64,000 nucleotides of DNA. Source: Aureimonas jatrophae. GTDB taxonomy: Bacteria > Pseudomonadota > Alphaproteobacteria > Rhizobiales > Rhizobiaceae. Positions within the stretch are counted from its first letter, which is position 1. Every line of letters starts with the position of its first letter. The notes under the pieces are model-generated. The model had not been told where the DNA came from. It saw only the letters and a program-made list of their open reading frames with translations, and searched no databases. The translations under genes and the position numbers were made by a program. Shown piece after piece: positions 17,078-26,135 of the stretch. Location: the NCBI RefSeq assembly GCF_900104035.1, contig NZ_FNIT01000003.1:62001-126000 (forward strand), written 5' to 3'.

Positions 17078-18274
17078 TCACGCCGCAGTGGACTCGAGGA
17101 CGCAGACGCCCTCGCCACGCCGATGACCGTGACTCGTGACGACGACCGAACGCGGCGCGAAGGACGCCGGTCGCTCCTCGCCTCCGCCGGCGGGCGCCGG
17201 AAGGATGCCGTGCGCGAGACAGATTGCACCCAACGCAATCGACGCCGGAAACTGCGCCTCGAAACCGTGCCCCACCAGGTTCGCGACCGCTCGGACCGGC
17301 GCGCTTCCCAGACGAGGGAACAAGGCCTGCGTCTCCCGCAGCATGTCGTCCGCAAGGCCGGTCGCGCCGGACAGCACCAGCGCATCGTCACCGTCGACAC
17401 CGCTGGCCTCGACCATGGCGCCGAGCCGTTCGCTCATGGCATCCGGCCGACCGCGATCCCCCGCGACGAAGCGGACCACGCCATAGGCCGTGGCGCCACG
17501 CTCTCGCGCGCTGTCCGCAGACTCCAGAACCAGAAACGCCCCCATGCTTCCCGGCACGATACCGCCGGCATCACCCCGTCGCTCGGAAACCGGTTGCCAT
17601 CCGTTGCGCGGAAGCAGACCCGCCAGTTCGTAGTTCAAGAGAAGATCCTTGCGCTCGGCGGAGAAGGCGCCGCCGACCAGGCAGATACGGCTCTGACCAG
17701 CGCGCACGCGTGCCGCGGCGACCTGGACGGCGGAAACGCCGGCCCCTTCCTCACCCATGAACGTGCGCGAGGAGCCCGTCACCTTGTGAACGATCGAGAT
17801 ATTGCCGGCCATCAGGTTCGAAAGCTGGGCGAGAAACAGGGTCGGACGCAGTTCGCTCGACAGGAGCTCGTTGATGAGCGGACGCGGGTCATCGACTCCG
17901 CGAGCCCGCGCCATCACCAGCGCATCGACAGACGGGTCACGCTCACCGCCACCAGCAGCGACGATCATGTCGATTCCCGAGCGCACGCTTTCGTCAACTG
18001 GTATCGCGGCATCGTCCAGCGCTAGACCTGCCGTGTAGACACCGATCTTCTGCCAGGTCTCCATCTGCCGCTGGTCGCCCTTCTTGGCGATCTGCCGGCT
18101 CCAGTCGATCTCTGGCAGCGGATGGACGAGGTAGGGCGCGAAGCGATCGGCCTCGATGCGAGGCTGCGGTGTCGCCCGATCCCGCAAACGCGACACATGC
18201 GCTTCGACACCCTCACCGAGCGACGATACGAGGCCAACCCCCGTGATCAGCACCGTATGCAGGGCGTCCGGCAT
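17078..18274 (-). CDS. Ketoacyl synthase-like protein lacking catalytic Cys (FabF2XL, chain-length-factor-like)
   Basis: 398 residues, thiolase fold aligned along its length to the neighbouring FabF1, but without the active site. Where FabF1 has STACASGASAIQ this protein has MGEEGAGVSAVQ, placing Glu (E176) at the cysteine position. The first catalytic His region reads LSGATGL instead of NAHGTST, and only the second His survives in LVGHGFEA. It cannot condense acyl chains by itself and probably partners FabF1 to set chain length. It lies 72 bases after acpXL in the same direction, where other rhizobia carry fabZ. Confidence 0.88.
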   Translation of the reverse strand: MPDALHTVLITGVGLVSSLGEGVEAHVSRLRDRATPQPRIEADRFAPYLVHPLPEIDWSRQIAKKGDQRQMETWQKIGVYTAGLALDDAAIPVDESVRSGIDMIVAAGGGERDPSVDALVMARARGVDDPRPLINELLSSELRPTLFLAQLSNLMAGNISIVHKVTGSSRTFMGEEGAGVSAVQVAAARVRAGQSRICLVGGAFSAERKDLLLNYELAGLLPRNGWQPVSERRGDAGGIVPGSMGAFLVLESADSARERGATAYGVVRFVAGDRGRPDAMSERLGAMVEASGVDGDDALVLSGATGLADDMLRETQALFPRLGSAPVRAVANLVGHGFEAQFPASIALGAICLAHGILPAPAGGGEERPASFAPRSVVVTSHGHRRGEGVCVLESTAA

Positions 18275-18346
18275 GACAATTCCGTTTCCAAAACGACCGC
18301 GAGCGTTGCGAAGCGCGGTCTTCCGTTGCTCGGCGCGGCGGCTGCC

Positions 18347-18628
18347 TCAGGCGGCCTTAGCCGCACGCAGCTCGTCGATCTTTGCGACGAGGTTCTTCAT
18401 GACGAAGTATTCTTCGGTGCTGGCCTGACCGTCGTTGACGCGCTGCGTCCAGGTTTCCAGCGGGATCTTGATGCCGAACTCCTTGTCGATCGCAAAGACG
18501 ATATCCAGAAAGTCGAGGGAATCGATGCCGAGGTCGTCGATCGTATGGCTCTCGGGCGTGATCTGGCTGCGATCGATTTCGCTGGTTTCGGAGATGATGT
18601 CGGCCACGCGGTCGAAGGTTGAAGACAA
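18347..18628 (-). CDS. acpXL: Acyl carrier protein AcpXL
   Basis: 93 residues, longer than housekeeping AcpP. The phosphopantetheine serine is S37 in [10 protein letters not shown], and the segment [14 protein letters not shown] is characteristic of AcpXL, the special carrier for the C28-type hydroxy fatty acid of rhizobial lipid A. It begins with TTG at 18628, supported by GAGG eight bases upstream and by the family N-terminus (xxTFDxVADII). It is the first gene of the minus-strand run to lpxXL and is divergent from dusA. Confidence 0.95.
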   Translation of the reverse strand: MSSTFDRVADIISETSEIDRSQITPESHTIDDLGIDSLDFLDIVFAIDKEFGIKIPLETWTQRVNDGQASTEEYFVMKNLVAKIDELRAAKAA

Positions 18629-18798
18629 GACGCGTACCTCGTAGATGCGGAAGATCGGTTGAAGAGGCAGCGTATAGGCAATCCCTCGGCTTTTGCAAAG
18701 CAGGCCGAACCGTCCGAACTTTTGGCCGGACTGTTTCCACGGCGGGAGCCTCGAACCGTTCCTGCCTGCGACTTGGCGAGAAAGGGTCGAACCCGACC

Positions 18799-19821
18799 AT
18801 GACGGCGACCACCCGCGATAGGATATCCCTTTACCAAGCCGGCATGCCGGTCTTTGCCGTTGCCCCCATGATCGATTGGACGGATCGGCATTGCCGGATG
18901 CTGCACCGGCTGCTTGCGCCCGACGCGCTCCTTTATACGGAGATGGTGGTGGCAGACGCGGTGCTGCATGGAGACCAAGATCGGATCCTTGGTTTCCACC
19001 CGGCAGAGCATCCGGTCGCCTTGCAACTCGGTGGTTCCGATCCCCAGAAGCTCGCTCGCGCCGCCGCGATCGGTGCCGAGATGGGGTATGACGAGATCAA
19101 CCTCAACGTCGGTTGCCCTTCGGACCGCGTCCAGTCGGGGGCCTTTGGAGCCTGCCTGATGCGGGAGCCGAGGCTTGTTGGCGCATGCCTGCGCGCGATG
19201 CGGGACGCCGTCGACGTGCCGGTCACCGTGAAGTGCCGGATCGGCGTCGACGAACAGGATCCGGGGCCAGCCTTGGACGCCCTCGCGGACGAGGCTGTCG
19301 AGGCCGGCGCCACGGCGATCTGGGTCCATGCGCGCAAGGCATGGCTGCAGGGTTTGAGCCCCAAGGAGAATCGAGAGATCCCGCCGCTCGACTACGATCG
19401 AGTCTACGCGCTGAAGCGACGCCTTCCAAACGTCTTCGTCGGCCTGAATGGCGGCCTGACCAGCGTTGCGGCCGGAGCCGCCCAACTCGACCGGGTTGAT
19501 GGCGTGATGCTGGGACGCGCCGCCTATGGACAGCCCGACGACTTGCGCAACGTCTCGCCGTTGATCGCGAGGACAGATCGCCGACCGATCGGAGACGCCG
19601 AGTTGATCGAGGCCATGATGGCTTACGCGGACAGCCATATCCAACGCGGTGGCCGCCTCGGCCAGGTAACGCGCCACATGACGTCACTTTTCACCGGCCG
19701 CCCCGGCGCAAGGCGCTGGCGTCAAATTCTATCGGAGGAGGGGGCGCGCCCCGGCGCGGACGTCCAAGTGCTTGCCAGGGCTTTTGCCGAGGTGCAGCCG
19801 ATCGAGACGGTCGCGGCCTGA
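18799..19821 (+). CDS. dusA: tRNA-dihydrouridine synthase A
   Basis: 340 residues, FMN-dependent TIM barrel that reduces uridine in the D-loop of tRNA. The DusA-type N-terminus [12 protein letters not shown], the catalytic cysteine region [21 protein letters not shown] and [16 protein letters not shown] are all present. The ATG at 18799 is used because sequence before it lacks similarity to the family. Divergent from acpXL and convergent with the aspartic protease gene, whose stop lies five bases away. Confidence 0.95.
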   Translation: MTATTRDRISLYQAGMPVFAVAPMIDWTDRHCRMLHRLLAPDALLYTEMVVADAVLHGDQDRILGFHPAEHPVALQLGGSDPQKLARAAAIGAEMGYDEINLNVGCPSDRVQSGAFGACLMREPRLVGACLRAMRDAVDVPVTVKCRIGVDEQDPGPALDALADEAVEAGATAIWVHARKAWLQGLSPKENREIPPLDYDRVYALKRRLPNVFVGLNGGLTSVAAGAAQLDRVDGVMLGRAAYGQPDDLRNVSPLIARTDRRPIGDAELIEAMMAYADSHIQRGGRLGQVTRHMTSLFTGRPGARRWRQILSEEGARPGADVQVLARAFAEVQPIETVAA

Positions 19822-19825
19822 CCAT

Positions 19826-20524
19826 CTACTCCGTCAGGATCAGTCGGTTGCCACGAAACTCGACGGAACGGAACGTATCGAGGAAGCTCAGACCCAGAAG
19901 GCCGATGCCGAGGTCTTGATCGACGATAACGGCCGAGACGTTGCGTCGTTCGATCCCGCCCACCGACAAGCGATCGATGCGAACACCGGCCGCCTGCGCA
20001 ACGCCGTTGGCGGTCCGAATGGGCGTTCCGTAGTGCAGCGTATCGACGGGAATACCGGCGCGGGCCGCTGATGCCTGATCGAGGGCGACGACGCTGGCAC
20101 CCGTGTCTGCGACGAAGCGAAGGGTGACGCCATTAACGGACGCGTCGACATGGAACTGTCCATCGCCCGACCGTTCCACGGAGATGCGTCTGTCGCCGGC
20201 TTCGCCGGTGGTGGACGTGCGTCCGGGCTGAAGAGCCGACAACATCCGATCACCGACGAACCGGAGTTCCGGACCGAAGACGTACAGCGCGGTCACGACG
20301 GCAAAAGCAGCCAACCACGTGCCGGCGGAGAGAGCTGCGCTGACCCAGCGTCCGCGGGCGGAGCGAAGAACGCCGGCGCCGATCACAGCGGCGAGCACAC
20401 CGCCGTACAGGAGACCTGCGAAGTCCCCGTCGGGGATGCCCAACAAGGGCGCTCCGCCGAGAACGAGGAACGCGCCACCAACGACCAGAACCGCGAGGAG
20501 AATGCCAAAAGGGCCGAACGTCAT
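19826..20524 (-). CDS. TIGR02281-type retropepsin-like aspartic protease, membrane anchored
   Basis: 232 residues. Three hydrophobic segments (about 5-25, 35-55, 65-85) precede a soluble domain with the aspartic protease signature FVADTGAS around residues 137-144. One active-site Asp per chain means it must work as a dimer. The family is common in alphaproteobacteria and resembles the PerP cell-cycle protease group; target unknown. The start is the ATG at 20524. Monocistronic, convergent with dusA. Confidence 0.85.
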   Translation of the reverse strand: MTFGPFGILLAVLVVGGAFLVLGGAPLLGIPDGDFAGLLYGGVLAAVIGAGVLRSARGRWVSAALSAGTWLAAFAVVTALYVFGPELRFVGDRMLSALQPGRTSTTGEAGDRRISVERSGDGQFHVDASVNGVTLRFVADTGASVVALDQASAARAGIPVDTLHYGTPIRTANGVAQAAGVRIDRLSVGGIERRNVSAVIVDQDLGIGLLGLSFLDTFRSVEFRGNRLILTE

Positions 20525-20775
20525 GCGAACCGCGTCACGAGCAGGCTTCGCCTCGCAAACGATCGAGAACCGAACGTTGCTCGGCTTCGCCCATCGTGGA
20601 CCACCGCGTGATCTCCGAGATCGTCCGTCGACACGCGAGACAAACGTCCCCTTTGGGTGACAGGCGACATTCGCGCCGACAGGGCGAGGGGACGGTCAAT
20701 CGTCATGCTTTCCTAGTTGGGTGTCGCTGTCGCGGGTCGCAACGACAAGGGATAGCCCTCACGCAAACGCGACCG

Positions 20776-22272
20776 TCAGCCCAGCTCCGTCATCGCCGGC
20801 ATCACTTCCAACACCCGGGAATGTGGAAAGATCGCGATCGCCTCGGTTCCCTTGCCCACGGCGGAATGAAGTTCGAACGTGCCGTTGTGTAGTTCGACTA
20901 GAGCGCGGACAATGGGGAGACCGAGGCCGGTACCCTGTTCGGCACTCTTGATCGCCGCAGCGCCTTGTCCGAACGAGGACAGGACGATCGGGATCTCGTG
21001 CGACGGTATACCGGGACCGGTATCGCGAATCGACACGTATTGGCCGCCGCCGGCCGTCCAGCCGACCCGCAACAGGATGCGCCCGTTGGGCGGCGTGAAC
21101 TTCACCGCGTTGGACAAGAGGTTCAGGGTGACCTGCCGAAGGGATCTCGGATCGCCCCATAACTGGGGGAGGTCGCGCTCGAACTCACCGACCAACGAGA
21201 TATTCTTGGCATCGGCTTTGAGCTGGACGAAGGCGATCGACGCCTCGGCGACGGTCACCAGATCCACGGGCTCTTCGTTCAGCGTGTAGCGTCCGGCCTC
21301 GATACGGGAGAGGTCCAGGATCTCGTTGATCAGATCCAGGAGGTGCTGGCCCGACGTATGGATATCGCCGACATACTCCTTGTAGGTCGGGTTGCCGAGC
21401 GGTCCGAGGATCTCCTTCATGATCACCTCGGAGAAGCCGAGGATGGCATTGAGGGGCGTGCGGAGTTCGTGGCTCATGGTCGCGAGGAAGCGAGACTTCG
21501 CCAAGCTTGCTTCCTCGGCGCGTGCTCTTGCCTCGTCGAAGTGCGTTCGGGCGATCTCGACCTCGGCGACCAGTTGCTCCCGCTGCACCTGATGGTGCAG
21601 CGCGTCGATCGACGAGCGGCGAAACCGGTGGGCGGCCAGACCGAGTGCTGCGACCAAGAGCAGTGTCGCCGTCTCGAAGACATCCGACGGGAACACGGCG
21701 CCGTCGGCCAACGAGACAGCGGACGCCGCCGCCAGGGGCACGAGGCCCGACGCGACCGCATGTGCCAGGTGCGCGGCGAGAAACGCAACGCCGATCGCCC
21801 AAACGAGACCGAGCACGAAGCGAGCACCGTCGCCGATGCCGGGCACGCACGTGCCGCAATCCGGGCCCAGCGTCCAAGCGATCAGGGGAAGACCCATGAC
21901 TGCCAGCGCGAACTGGAACAAACGCGGCCAGCGTCCGATCGAGGGTTGCAGAGCCGGTCGTGCGTGGAAGAGGACGAGGGCTGCCAGCGAAGGAAGAAGG
22001 CTCGCCACGCCGACGGCGAGCCAACGCAGCGGCAGGGTTCCGGTGTCGTTCCATTGCACGAGGCAAACCAGCACGAGCAAGGTGATGTGCAGCATCGCCA
22101 GCAGCGGAACGCTCGCGACATGCCGCCCCAGCAGATCCTGTTCGATACTCGGGGGGAGCCCTTCGCTCGAGACGAGGCGTTCGCGTGCCAAGCGCAACGT
22201 TCGGCCGACGTCGCCTCCGGCATCAGAACCGTTCAGGGTCGTCGAAAGAGGGGGCGGGGCGGCGAATGACAT
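20776..22272 (-). CDS. Membrane sensor histidine kinase
   Basis: 498 residues. About six hydrophobic helices in residues 55-215, a coiled-coil linker (about 222-262), then HisKA with FLATMSHELRTPLNAIL (phospho-His) and a HATPase domain with the N box NLLSNAVKFT, the DTGPGI box and GTGLGL. No receiver or PAS domain is seen. The N-terminal membrane module is not one I can name. No response regulator is adjacent; the kinase core resembles PleC/PdhS-like kinases of alphaproteobacteria. Divergent from the uracil-DNA-glycosylase-like gene. Confidence 0.9.
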   Translation of the reverse strand: MSFAAPPPLSTTLNGSDAGGDVGRTLRLARERLVSSEGLPPSIEQDLLGRHVASVPLLAMLHITLLVLVCLVQWNDTGTLPLRWLAVGVASLLPSLAALVLFHARPALQPSIGRWPRLFQFALAVMGLPLIAWTLGPDCGTCVPGIGDGARFVLGLVWAIGVAFLAAHLAHAVASGLVPLAAASAVSLADGAVFPSDVFETATLLLVAALGLAAHRFRRSSIDALHHQVQREQLVAEVEIARTHFDEARARAEEASLAKSRFLATMSHELRTPLNAILGFSEVIMKEILGPLGNPTYKEYVGDIHTSGQHLLDLINEILDLSRIEAGRYTLNEEPVDLVTVAEASIAFVQLKADAKNISLVGEFERDLPQLWGDPRSLRQVTLNLLSNAVKFTPPNGRILLRVGWTAGGGQYVSIRDTGPGIPSHEIPIVLSSFGQGAAAIKSAEQGTGLGLPIVRALVELHNGTFELHSAVGKGTEAIAIFPHSRVLEVMPAMTELG

Positions 22273-22437
22273 CGAGAGCGGCGGAACTCGATCCGGAACA
22301 CGGTTTGGGCCGCTTCATCATGTTGCGGAAAGCTTAAGGAATTGGCTTAAGAAACGCACAAAGCCACGCTGAACTGCGAGACCAAACCCCTGTCTTCCGA
22401 GGATGCAGACCGAAGCGATGGCGCGAGACGTTCTGCC

Positions 22438-23052
22438 TTGGTCGGCTTGAGTGCGCGGATCCGCGCCTGCCGCATCTGCCGAGACGCGCCGATGGGCGAA
22501 GCCTTGGAACCGGAACCCAACCCGATCCTGGTTCTCTCTGCGACAGCGCGCATCTGCATCGCCGGTCAGGCACCGGGCGTTCGGGCCGACCGATCCGGCG
22601 TCCCGTTCTCGGACCCCTCCGGTGACCGGTTGCGGGACTGGATGGGGATCGGTCCGGAGGTCTTCTACGACGCCAGCCGAATCGCGATCGTGCCCATGGG
22701 GTTCTGCTTCCCGGGCCTCGATCGCCATGGCGGTGATCGCCCGCCGCGCCGCGAGTGCCGGCTGACGTGGCACGACCAGGTCTTTCAGAGTCTCGATTCG
22801 CTTGAGCTGGTCCTCATGGTCGGCGGATACGCCCAGACCTGGCATGCGCGCCGGGCAGGCGTCGGCCTGCCGTCCGGGGGCGTCGGGCCGGCGGTCTCGG
22901 CCTGGCGCAACGCCGCGTTTCGGGACGCGACGCCACAACTCCTGCCCCTACCGCACCCTTCCTGGCGCAACAACGCATGGCTGAAGCGCAACCCATGGTT
23001 TGAACGCGAACTGTTGCCGGACTTGCGGACGCGCGTGGCGCAACTGACGTGA
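22438..23052 (+). CDS. Uracil-DNA glycosylase superfamily protein
   Basis: 204 residues. An N-terminal RACRIC stretch, the catalytic-region motif IAGQAPGVRA followed by GVPFSDPSGDRLRDWMG, and the C-terminal DNA-binding motif PLPHPSWRN place it in the UDG superfamily. It is shorter than the four-cysteine Fe-S families 4 and 5 and shows only two clustered cysteines, so an Fe-S cluster is doubtful. Start is TTG at 22438 or TTG at 22447; an ATG at 22492 would cut the CRIC motif. It ends 50 bases before the Lrp-type regulator on the same strand. Confidence 0.82.
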   Translation: MVGLSARIRACRICRDAPMGEALEPEPNPILVLSATARICIAGQAPGVRADRSGVPFSDPSGDRLRDWMGIGPEVFYDASRIAIVPMGFCFPGLDRHGGDRPPRRECRLTWHDQVFQSLDSLELVLMVGGYAQTWHARRAGVGLPSGGVGPAVSAWRNAAFRDATPQLLPLPHPSWRNNAWLKRNPWFERELLPDLRTRVAQLT

Positions 23053-23102
23053 CGCTTCCACAGGACCTGATACAAGGCCGTGTGTTGACGGGGAACGACG
23101 GA

Positions 23103-23588
23103 ATGGATCGGTTGGATAAGAAGATCCTGCGCCTGCTGCAGGAGGACTCGACCCTGGCGGTGGCTGACGTTGCCAAGCGCGTGGGCTTGTCGACCACGCC
23201 GTGCTGGCGTCGGATCCAGAAGCTCGAAGAGGAGGGCGTCATCCGGCGGCGCGTCGCGGTGCTGGATCCGACGAAGATCAACGCACGTGTGACCGTTTTC
23301 GTATCCGTTCGCACCGCGACCCACTCGGTCGAGTGGCTGAAGCGCTTCTCCGAGGTCGTGTCGGAGTTCGACGAGGTGGTCGAGTTCTACCGTATGAGCG
23401 GCGACGTCGACTACCTCCTGAGGGTCGTCGTGCCCGACATCGCGGCCTATGACGCTTTCTACAAGCGACTGATCGCTCGTATCGAAATCCGGGACGTTTC
23501 GTCATCCTTCGCGATGGAACAGATCAAGTACACGACGGAACTGCCGTTGGACTACATGATCTTGGAAAAGGGCGACCGGGACGCCTGA
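23103..23588 (+). CDS. Lrp/AsnC-family transcriptional regulator
   Basis: 161 residues. Winged helix-turn-helix at the N-terminus (LDKKILRLLQEDSTLAVADV, with recognition helix region STTPCWRRIQKLEEEGVI) followed by the RAM ligand-binding domain ending in an FAMEQIKYTTELPL stretch typical of the family. The start at 23103 gives the usual MDRLDKKIL beginning. It binds amino acids and controls amino acid genes in other bacteria; the target here is unknown. Convergent with the HIBADH-family gene. Confidence 0.92.
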   Translation: MDRLDKKILRLLQEDSTLAVADVAKRVGLSTTPCWRRIQKLEEEGVIRRRVAVLDPTKINARVTVFVSVRTATHSVEWLKRFSEVVSEFDEVVEFYRMSGDVDYLLRVVVPDIAAYDAFYKRLIARIEIRDVSSSFAMEQIKYTTELPLDYMILEKGDRDA

Positions 23589-23610
23589 CGCCACCGGTCG
23601 CTGAGCGCTT

Positions 23611-24477
23611 CTAGCGTGTGAGGCGTGCGAGGAGCGACGACGTATCCCAGCGTCGCCCGCCCATTGTCTCGACCTCGGCATAGAACTGGTCGACCAGAGC
23701 GGTGACGGGCAGCTTGGCGCCGTTGCGCCGAGCTTCCTCCAGACAAATTCCCAAGTCCTTCCGCATCCACTCGACCGCGAAGCCGAAGTCGTATCGGCCT
23801 TCCGCCATGGACTTGTGTCGGTTCTCCATCTGCCAAGAACCGGCGGCTCCCTTCGAGATGACATCGACCACATTGCCCAGATCGAGTCCCGCCTGCTGGC
23901 CGAAGTGCAAGGCTTCGGCGAGGCCCTCGACCAGGCCGGCGATGCAGATCTGGTTCATCATCTTGGCCAACTGTCCACTTCCGGCGGGACCCATGAGGCC
24001 GACCATCCGTGCGTAGCTATCCAGCACCGGGCGGACCGTTTCAAACGTGTCGGCACCGCCCCCCACCATGACGGTGAGAACGCCATTCTGCGCGCCCGCT
24101 TGTCCGCCCGAGACGGGGGCATCGAGGAACCGGCCGTTCTTGGCGGTCACCGCCTCGTCGAGCTCGCGCGCGAGCGTCGCGGAGGCCGTCGTGTGATCGA
24201 CCAGGATGGCTTGTGGGGACAGGCCTGCTAGGATGCCGTCGTCGCCGTAGACCACCCCGCGAACGTCGTCATCGTTGCCGACGCACATGAAGACGACATC
24301 GGCTTGCATCGCCGCTTCGCGCGGCGAATGGGCGACACGGCCGCGATGCTCCGAAGCCCAGGACTGCGCCTTGGCGGCGGTCCGATTGTAGACAGCGACG
24401 TCGTGTCCGCCTTTGCCGGCGAGATGTCCTGCCATGGGATACCCCATGACGCCCAAGCCCACGAATGCGACCTTCAT
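23611..24477 (-). CDS. NAD(P)-dependent beta-hydroxyacid dehydrogenase (HIBADH family)
   Basis: 288 residues. Rossmann motif FVGLGVMGYPMA at the N-terminus, substrate motif DAPVSGGQAGAQNG in the middle and the catalytic lysine in GSGQLAKMMNQ. The family includes 3-hydroxyisobutyrate dehydrogenase, tartronate semialdehyde reductase and GlxR-type enzymes; substrate cannot be fixed. ATG at 24477 has GGAGGG six bases before it; an earlier GTG would add six residues. Monocistronic, divergent from the TetR gene. Confidence 0.9.
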   Translation of the reverse strand: MKVAFVGLGVMGYPMAGHLAGKGGHDVAVYNRTAAKAQSWASEHRGRVAHSPREAAMQADVVFMCVGNDDDVRGVVYGDDGILAGLSPQAILVDHTTASATLARELDEAVTAKNGRFLDAPVSGGQAGAQNGVLTVMVGGGADTFETVRPVLDSYARMVGLMGPAGSGQLAKMMNQICIAGLVEGLAEALHFGQQAGLDLGNVVDVISKGAAGSWQMENRHKSMAEGRYDFGFAVEWMRKDLGICLEEARRNGAKLPVTALVDQFYAEVETMGGRRWDTSSLLARLTR

Positions 24478-24661
24478 CGATTTCCCTCCGCCCACGCGTT
24501 CTCGACTGCGCTAGCAGGTTCGCCGACCTGCGCGATAGGGGGCGTCGACGCCAAGATCCGCTTCGACCGTGAGATGCCGAAAGCGTCTATCTGTGCCTGA
24601 ACCGAATCGGCTCCATTGCCGTTGCGGCAAGTAGCTGTCGTCAGTGTAGGGGCGTTTGGGA

Positions 24662-25462
24662 ATGCCGCTCGGAACTTCGTCGTCGCGACGTCCCCCTAGG
24701 CCGAGAGGGCGACCGGCAAAGAACTCCGAAGCGGACGTGTCTCGACGAATCGTCGAGATAGCCGAAGAACGCTTTCTCACCGACGGGTTCGACGCAACGA
24801 GCATGGAAGCGATCGCCATCGAGGCTGGCATCTCGAAGCGCACCCTTTACGCCCGGTTCCGCTCGAAACCACTCCTCCTTCAGGCTGTCGCAGACCACCT
24901 CTTCGACCCGTCCCGAAGTGAGTTCACCCGCTACCATGAACGCACCGATCCGCCTGAGACGGTGTTGCGCGACATGGCGCATCACATGCACCGACGTGTG
25001 CTGATGCCGTTTAGCATCGCCGTCTACCGCCTCGTCGTGTCGCAGTCCCAGAGACACCGGGACGATGCTGGAATGATGCTCGGCGGAGAGCGCTACCTCG
25101 TGCCCCTCGTCACGGCGTTGGCCTTCCAGTTCCGGCGCGGCGCAGAACAAGGAACGATCACCGATCGCTGGGAGCCAAACCTCCTGGCCGAACAGTTTCT
25201 CGAGGCGGTGTGCGCATGGGACCTGCGACGTCTCGTCTTCGGACACGAGTTGCCGCAGCGATCCGAGATCAATCAGGCACTGGTCGATCAGCGGTTCGAG
25301 CTCTTCTTCGCCGGCCTGCGGCCCTTAGAGGGTGCGTCTATCGTTGCAGATGGCGGGTCGCGCGACGCTCGATCCAGTCCGTCAGATGCCGCAGCACTTC
25401 AACCAGCACCAGATAGAAAACGGCGGCCCAAATGTATGTCTGAAAGTCGAAGGTCTTACTGA
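24662..25462 (+). CDS. TetR-family transcriptional regulator
   Basis: 266 residues. The basic leader (RRPPRPRGRPAKNSE) is followed by a TetR helix-turn-helix with TSMEAIAIEAGISKRTLYARF around residues 50-70 and an all-helical ligand domain to about residue 225. The last 40 residues, after FFAGLRPLEG, are polar and lie on top of the end of the permease gene on the other strand (125 bases shared), so the tail may be a recent extension. Starts at ATG 24662; TTG at 24656 is possible. Target unknown. Confidence 0.85.
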   Translation: MPLGTSSSRRPPRPRGRPAKNSEADVSRRIVEIAEERFLTDGFDATSMEAIAIEAGISKRTLYARFRSKPLLLQAVADHLFDPSRSEFTRYHERTDPPETVLRDMAHHMHRRVLMPFSIAVYRLVVSQSQRHRDDAGMMLGGERYLVPLVTALAFQFRRGAEQGTITDRWEPNLLAEQFLEAVCAWDLRRLVFGHELPQRSEINQALVDQRFELFFAGLRPLEGASIVADGGSRDARSSPSDAAALQPAPDRKRRPKCMSESRRSY

Positions 25463-26135
25463 ACGCGCGACGGGTTTCGCCGAAGAGATCGAACACCGTG
25501 ATGATCGCAACCACGGCCGAGGTCTTAATCATCAGAATGAGTTCGTTGGCGTAAGGCCTCAACGCGACGATCAAGGCCTGCGGCAGGATGATGCGGCGGA
25601 GCGTCGTCGCCTTTGAAAGCGCGAGCGACTTCGCCCCTTCCCACTGTCCGGCCGGAACGCTCTCGATGGCGCCCCGAAGGATCTCGGCCTGATACGCCGC
25701 GGTGTTCAGTGTCATGGCGAGGATCGCGCAGTACCAGGCCTCCCGGAAGAACCACCACAGGCCCACCATCTCGATCTCCGCCCGGAACGAGCCGAGACCA
25801 TAGTAGATCAGGAAGATCTGCGCGAGGAAGGGCGTGCCTCGGAAGAAGGTCACATAGACACCGCTCATGCCGCGAGCGATTCGGTTCGACGATAGGCGCC
25901 CGGCCGCCAGCGGAACCGAAAGAAGCGCACCAAGCGTGTAGGAGATCGCGACCAGCGTGATCGTGACGCGCAGCCCGCTAAGGTACGCGGGTCCGTATGC
26001 CGCGATGAAGGATGGGTTGAAGACGGATACGAGATAGACGACGAGCGCCACCCCGCCTGCGACCCAGATGCCAAGGATCGAGAGACCGAGAAGGCCCGGC
26101 TTCGAACGCATTTGTGAGGGAGCCGTAGATGTCAT
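25338..26135 (-). CDS. Polar amino acid ABC transporter permease (HisM type)
   Basis: 265 residues, about five membrane helices, with the transporter-coupling EAA-like loop at GQWEGAKSLALSKATTLRRI, where it docks on an ATPase. Starts at ATG 26135, overlapping the stop of the HisQ-type gene (ATGA). Together with it and the binding protein upstream it forms an importer for a polar or basic amino acid. The 3' end overlaps the convergent TetR gene. No ATPase gene lies nearby. Confidence 0.92.
   Translation of the reverse strand: MTSTAPSQMRSKPGLLGLSILGIWVAGGVALVVYLVSVFNPSFIAAYGPAYLSGLRVTITLVAISYTLGALLSVPLAAGRLSSNRIARGMSGVYVTFFRGTPFLAQIFLIYYGLGSFRAEIEMVGLWWFFREAWYCAILAMTLNTAAYQAEILRGAIESVPAGQWEGAKSLALSKATTLRRIILPQALIVALRPYANELILMIKTSAVVAIITVFDLFGETRRAFSKTFDFQTYIWAAVFYLVLVEVLRHLTDWIERRATRHLQR

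Noticed and set aside
22333-22351. CtrA box from the two TTAA words
   Set aside because: The TTAA words are nine bases apart, not seven, so the CtrA spacing rule fails.
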